DNA of 64,000 nucleotides, from NCBI RefSeq assembly GCF_964355755.1, contig NC_092675.1, forward strand, positions 6,854,312-6,918,311, in the 5' to 3' direction. The notes under the pieces are model-generated. The model made no database searches. It was not told the origin of the DNA and saw only the letters and a program-made list of their open reading frames with translations. Within the stretch, counting starts at the first letter, position 1; each line of letters opens with the position of its first letter. The position numbers were made by a program, and so were the translations under genes. This stretch comes from Antedon mediterranea. Taxonomy: Eukaryota; Echinodermata; Crinoidea; Comatulida; Antedonidae. Positions 60,401 through 64,000 of this stretch are shown here, in pieces.

Positions 60401-62538
60401 TTCAATAGGGAGGTTTCGCAACCTTACGAATACGATAACGAAAACGGATACGTCACGCACACGTATTCGTTTTTCGTAAGCCAGTAAAAATCTGTTTCAC
60501 ATGGCATATTGAGGGCGCCGTCCAAAATATGACTGCGGTGAATTTGAGCGAAGCGCAGGTGGTACGTGTTGCTTAGTGCTTGGCTGCCTAGGCCTAGCGT
60601 AACATCAAAGCGAGTGAGGACTTTAAAAACTGCTATTTATCAAAATTGACTTGGAATTTTAGTAAATTACTTTAGTAAATTACTTTCAATAAATCTATAA
60701 TTATATTATAATCATGAATCATTCCTGATTCAAATGCAAAATGTGCAAATAGATCAAAACTATACTCGTTTTGTAGTTACGAATATGACTGGTGATATTC
60801 GTCAACACGAATACGCTTTACGAATATGAAATGGGGATCAGCTCAAAAGTTTCACAAATGTTTGACGTATACGTTTTCGTTATCGTATTCGTAAGGTTGC
60901 GAAACCTCCCTAGTGTTTCTCTACTGAACCACTTTTGAAATCAATGCTTTAGCACTGAAAGTGTCATATATTTATATATTCCGTCATATATAAGGACAGA
61001 ATAAATAAAATAAATTTCACCATTTTAGGCCCGAGCCGCTATTTCAAAATACTGGATCCGCCACTGTTAAGAGGATGTATACAATGACATCAGGAATACA
61101 AGTTAGAAGACAATTACCTTCTTGTTAGATTACCTAATTTAAACTGATAAAACTGAACTGAATTTAAGTTTACTAGTCAGTTACAATGTATGCTCTAGAA
61201 TGATTAGTGGCAGATGAAGGAAATAATGGCACAACACATACGCATGTCATAATGATAAAGTGCCTTACTAATCACCATCACTAGAGGGCGTCATGCGCAT
61301 TGGGGTTTCTCTTCCATCACGACTACTACAAGCTGTCTGTGGACGTCTAAGCTCAATATCAGGGGTTTCTAGAAAACAAACATTTAAAATAAAAATAATA
61401 AACTGAATTTATAAATAATCTCTAAAAAGCTACAGTGCTACCACTGATTGGTTAACTTGGATCTAAAATGAAACTCAAACATTATCTTTTAAATGCAAAT
61501 TGAAAATTAAAAACTATTATATAATCTTGAAGCTTTCGATTTGAGATGACCTATGACCTAATTATCATGCACATTGTGTCATTGGTTGTCGTCAGATGTA
61601 TACCGACAAAGTATTATTCACACAATGTACACATACCTCTGTTATCATCTTCCAATACATACTGTAGCACATCACTATTTAATACTGACAAATTGCAATT
61701 TGAATCCCTGTTAGATAAGAAAAAATACTCAAGTTAAGTGTTTGTCAGAATGTGACCATCATGAAATAAGCAAAATAGACAGTTACAGTTAAAAAAGTTA
61801 AAATACTCAATTATAAGAATCCTACCGGCAGCCGTCCTTTGACCGTTCTCGGATGCTTTCAACCAGCAAAAGAATATGATTCTTAAGTCCTTCTCGTATC
61901 ATTGGAGGCTCTGGTAAGGAACTCCGTATTGGCTCGTTAACAGCTTCACTTTCTGATCTATATTCTTGCCATATTTGTAGAAGTGCCTCAATCTGGATTG
62001 AGAAAAAAATGATCAAGGTTTTTATTTAAATTGCATTTTTTTTTATCAAAACAAATCATAAAAGGACTATAAGAGTGAAATATCAGAACCAGTTGTTGAG
62101 GAGGGCATTAACATTGTTGGAACTTCTGTTTAATATTAATGTTGTCATATTTATATAGTGCTTAAAACAATCAACAGATTGTTCCAAAGCACTTATACAA
62201 AAAAAGGGATTAAAAGAGGTAACATATTGGTTTACAAAGAACTAAAAAGATGTGTTTTTAAATGAGTTCAGATAGAATTGAGAAGATTGTTCCACAGTTT
62301 AGGAGCTGCAACTAAAAATGCTCGATCACCATACATCTTCAGGTGCGACCAAGTGAAAAAAAAGTACAATTGTCAAACCAAAACTTACCTCTGCATGTAA
62401 TTCTAATGTCTGATCTACCTCAGATTCTCCTAAAATATTTTTTATTTCATTTTGCTGTTCTGTGGAAACATTTTCTTCCACAAGTCTCCAAAGTGAGAGT
62501 GGTATTTCAAAGGCCTCAAGATTGGCACCGTCTAACAT
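57441..62538 (-). CDS. CCDC24: CCDC24 orthologue (coiled-coil domain-containing protein 24), eight exons
   Basis: Minus-strand exons: 62,389-62,538; 61,826-61,992; 61,637-61,707; 61,269-61,368; 59,962-60,054; 59,693-59,820; 58,718-58,820; 57,441-57,837. All are GT-AG and in phase, for 402 residues. Recognition rests on blocks I know from vertebrate CCDC24: SLWRLVEE, then ILGESEVDQTLELHAE near the N-terminus; VKDHLNVFKIDQVVQELR in the middle; and LLNDIRFLQSCLEEEKDF as the coiled coil. There is no signal or membrane segment, so it is expected to be intracellular; the molecular function of the family is not established to my knowledge. The C-terminal exon is Pro/Ser-rich with four ARPS(P/Q)PP-like repeats, unlike the coiled-coil body. 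The start is the first ATG in the frame and matches the position expected just before the SLWRLVEE block. Introns hold a TA-flanked MITE (intron 4), a SINE (intron 7) and a repeat (intron 1). Confidence 0.85.
57505..57625 (-). repeat. Coding repeat in the last exon of CCDC24
   Basis: About four 24-bp units encode SSARPSPP or variants. Each unit contains AGGCC(T/A), the motif that is over-used in non-coding parts of the window. Confidence 0.8.
58215..58400 (+). mobile_element. 5'-truncated SINE in CCDC24 intron 7
   Basis: TCTTCTCGGATAAGGACTAT, CGTAGGTCCACAT and GCACTTTAAAGAGTAC match the body of the 22,256-22,560 SINE. The tRNA head is missing. Confidence 0.75.
59030..59330 (-). repeat. Possible LINE 3' end in CCDC24 intron 6
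   Basis: The string GAATACGAATACGAATAGAACTTTATTGCAATCG looks like the reverse of a LINE tail (TTTATT-type end followed by short tandem units). No coding remnant confirms it. Confidence 0.35.
60408..60910. mobile_element. TA-flanked MITE of 503 bp in CCDC24 intron 4
   Basis: Terminal inverted repeats of about 40 bp (GGGAGGTTTCGCAACCTTAC... and the exact complement at the right) with TA on both sides (60,406-60,407 and 60,911-60,912). Sub-terminal CGAATACG motifs occur in both orientations. No coding capacity. Confidence 0.9.
62130..62360. repeat. Interspersed repeat in CCDC24 intron 1
   Basis: TTTATATAGTGCTTAAAAC, CCAAAGCACTTATACAA, then AAGATTGTTCCACAGTTTAG and AATGCTCGATCACC resemble a widespread animal repeat that carries a TATATAG(T/C)GCTT inverted motif. 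It ends within 30 bp of exon 1. Confidence 0.45.
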
Positions 62539-62539
62539 A

Positions 62540-63480
62540 GCTGCTGCAGGTTGTTGTTATGGTAATTGATTGGTCTTTAATACGGTCTTCTTTATAAAAC
62601 ACTACATTATCATCCAAAAATGATAACATTTATTCTGGAAATTGAAGGTTTATTATTAACAGTACATAGAGTATTGGCCTTATTAAAAACATTTTCATCT
62701 AAAAACACCCACAAATAAAAAATAAACCTGCCTCCCTCCTCGAGTCGCCCAGCTGGTATCAGTATAGCCTACAGCAAGAGACCCAGTCAGAGACAATGAA
62801 TATGTTACATTTCAAATGTAATGTGTAGGCCTTATATCCCCAGTCAACAAGCTGCCTAATTTAATTAGCCTAACTCAGCCTGTCAGGGCAGGCCTAGGAC
62901 CTTGGCCTAGCTAGTAGAGGAAAGTTATACTGCTTCCTACTAGCCTAGAGGGCCGGCCGCCTACACTAGCTAGCTAGGCTAGCCTACTACTAGGTACTAC
63001 TAGTAGGGCCGGCTAGGCCTAGTTAGTAGGGCCTAGTTACTAACTAGTTAGCCCAGGATATAGGGCTACATACACGTTATCGAGCCTTGCGTAGTGACCT
63101 TAACCTAGGCTAGGCCCTAGTTTAGCCTACCTCTCTGGTCCTAGAAAGACAGGGACAAACAGGGGAGGAGGGTGGTGGGGCCTATAGTAAGCCTAGCTAT
63201 CCTACTACTGTCACTTTACTACCATGATACTGGACAAAAACAATTAATGTAGTTAATATTACTGTAGTATAACTTACTGTTCCGTTTAAAGCTATATATA
63301 TGAGGCCTTTCTTGTCTAGTTAGGCTATAATTTTAATAGTTCAGTTTACATTGGCAACCATCACACAAAAAACGCCACCAACCATCAAAACAACATGACA
63401 GCATATTGGCGGCGTGCTTCATATAAAGTAGACATCTAAGAGCCATAAACTGTATTATCGCTCTGAAAGTAGATCTTCTT
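62540..63480. other. Upstream region of CCDC24, with a CTAG/GGCC-rich block
   Basis: No exon is supported. 62,860-63,200 is unusually dense in CTAG, TAGGCCTA and GGCCGGCC words and less AT-rich than its surroundings. It lies about 320-660 bp upstream of the CCDC24 start codon and could contain the promoter or 5' UTR; no TATA box is evident. Confidence 0.55.
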
Positions 63481-63484
63481 TGTA

Positions 63485-63875
63485 ATAATAATAATAATAA
63501 TAACAATAATATTTATTCGGCAAAAGTTCATAAAGTACATTTTACAATTCATCTTGCCAGGAGCAAGTAATAGGCATGAGCCCAAACAGAAAACTGTTCA
63601 TTACTCCATCATTACTTATAAAATACAAAAATAACAAAACTAAGTAGCACAAATTAAGTCAAAATAAAACAAAACAAAACAAAGTTATAATGAGATACAC
63701 CAATTAAAAATAAGCTGCATTGAATAAAAAATATAAACAATTACAGTACAACTTAATATTTTGAGATCAAATGTTTGATGAGTTGGGCTTTAAAGTCTGA
63801 AATTGTAGCACATTGTTTAATTTCATTGGGAAGTTGCTCCCATAATCTAGGGAAAATAACAAACGATGAATTTAA
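63485..63875 (-). mobile_element. 3' end of a LINE (reverse transcriptase C-terminus and tail)
   Basis: On the minus strand 63,875-63,752 encodes FPRLWEQLPNEIKQCATI...FKAQLIKHLI ending in TAA. This is the RLWN-LP-(E/D)I signature that closes many non-LTR retrotransposon ORF2 proteins. A 3' UTR follows and ends in an ATT-repeat tail at about 63,485-63,510. The element is 5'-truncated near 63,880. Confidence 0.8.
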
Positions 63876-63884
63876 AAATGGGTG

Positions 63885-63962
63885 TCACGAAACCTAAGAC
63901 CACGAAATCTAAGACCCCTAAGACCTAAGATCACGAAAGCTAAGACCCAAGACCTAAGATTA
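63885..63962. repeat. Short minisatellite (CCTAAGAC / CACGAAA)
   Basis: Irregular tandem units built from CTAAGACC, CCTAAGAT and CACGAAA. It starts right at the 5' truncation point of the LINE fragment. Confidence 0.8.
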
Positions 63963-64000
63963 CAAATATTTATCTTTCGCACCTGCCTTGTATTTTAACT

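Overview
The window looks like nuclear DNA of a marine deuterostome, most likely an echinoderm (species not determined). The reasons are low GC, spliced genes with GT-AG introns, secreted mosaic proteins (MAM, chitin-binding, F-type lectin, EGF, PAN) built from phase-1 exons, a BEL/Pao retroelement, tRNA-derived SINEs, many TTAA-flanked MITEs, and an over-used palindrome around AGGCCT. The exon models below were joined by hand from splice sites and reading phase, not from transcripts.

Layout. 1-17,100: no gene recognised; AT-rich DNA with MITEs and SINE pieces. 17,101-23,432 (+): a six-exon secreted MAM plus chitin-binding (CBM14) protein. 25.9-34.9 kb (-): a second MAM gene facing it tail to tail. 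A broken BEL/Pao element (28,587-34,458) sits antisense in its first intron, beside a short piece of filler DNA and a 241-bp duplication of the flank. 36,240-52,469 (-): a tandem family of secreted F-type lectin / 4 x EGF / PAN proteins. It has two complete nine-exon genes (38,515-43,071 and 48,673-52,469) and one 5'-less pseudogene (36,240-37,572). The two complete genes are separated by a degenerate LINE lying in a 2,407-bp, nearly identical tandem duplication. 53,879-55,285 (+): a two-exon gene of unknown function. 57,441-62,538 (-): an eight-exon CCDC24 orthologue. 62.5-64 kb: a CTAG/GGCC-rich stretch upstream of CCDC24, the 3' end of a LINE, and a minisatellite.

How it fits together. The centre (17-52 kb) is a cluster of extracellular recognition or matrix genes that has grown by local duplication. 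The lectin family is the most interesting part: all introns between the domains are phase 1, the three copies share the same introns, the same 70-bp minisatellite in the last intron and, in the two full genes, the same MITE relic in intron 6. The lectin domain does not show the canonical fucose-binding motif. A role in innate recognition or adhesion is inference. The outer genes (unknown protein and CCDC24) look like ordinary intracellular genes.
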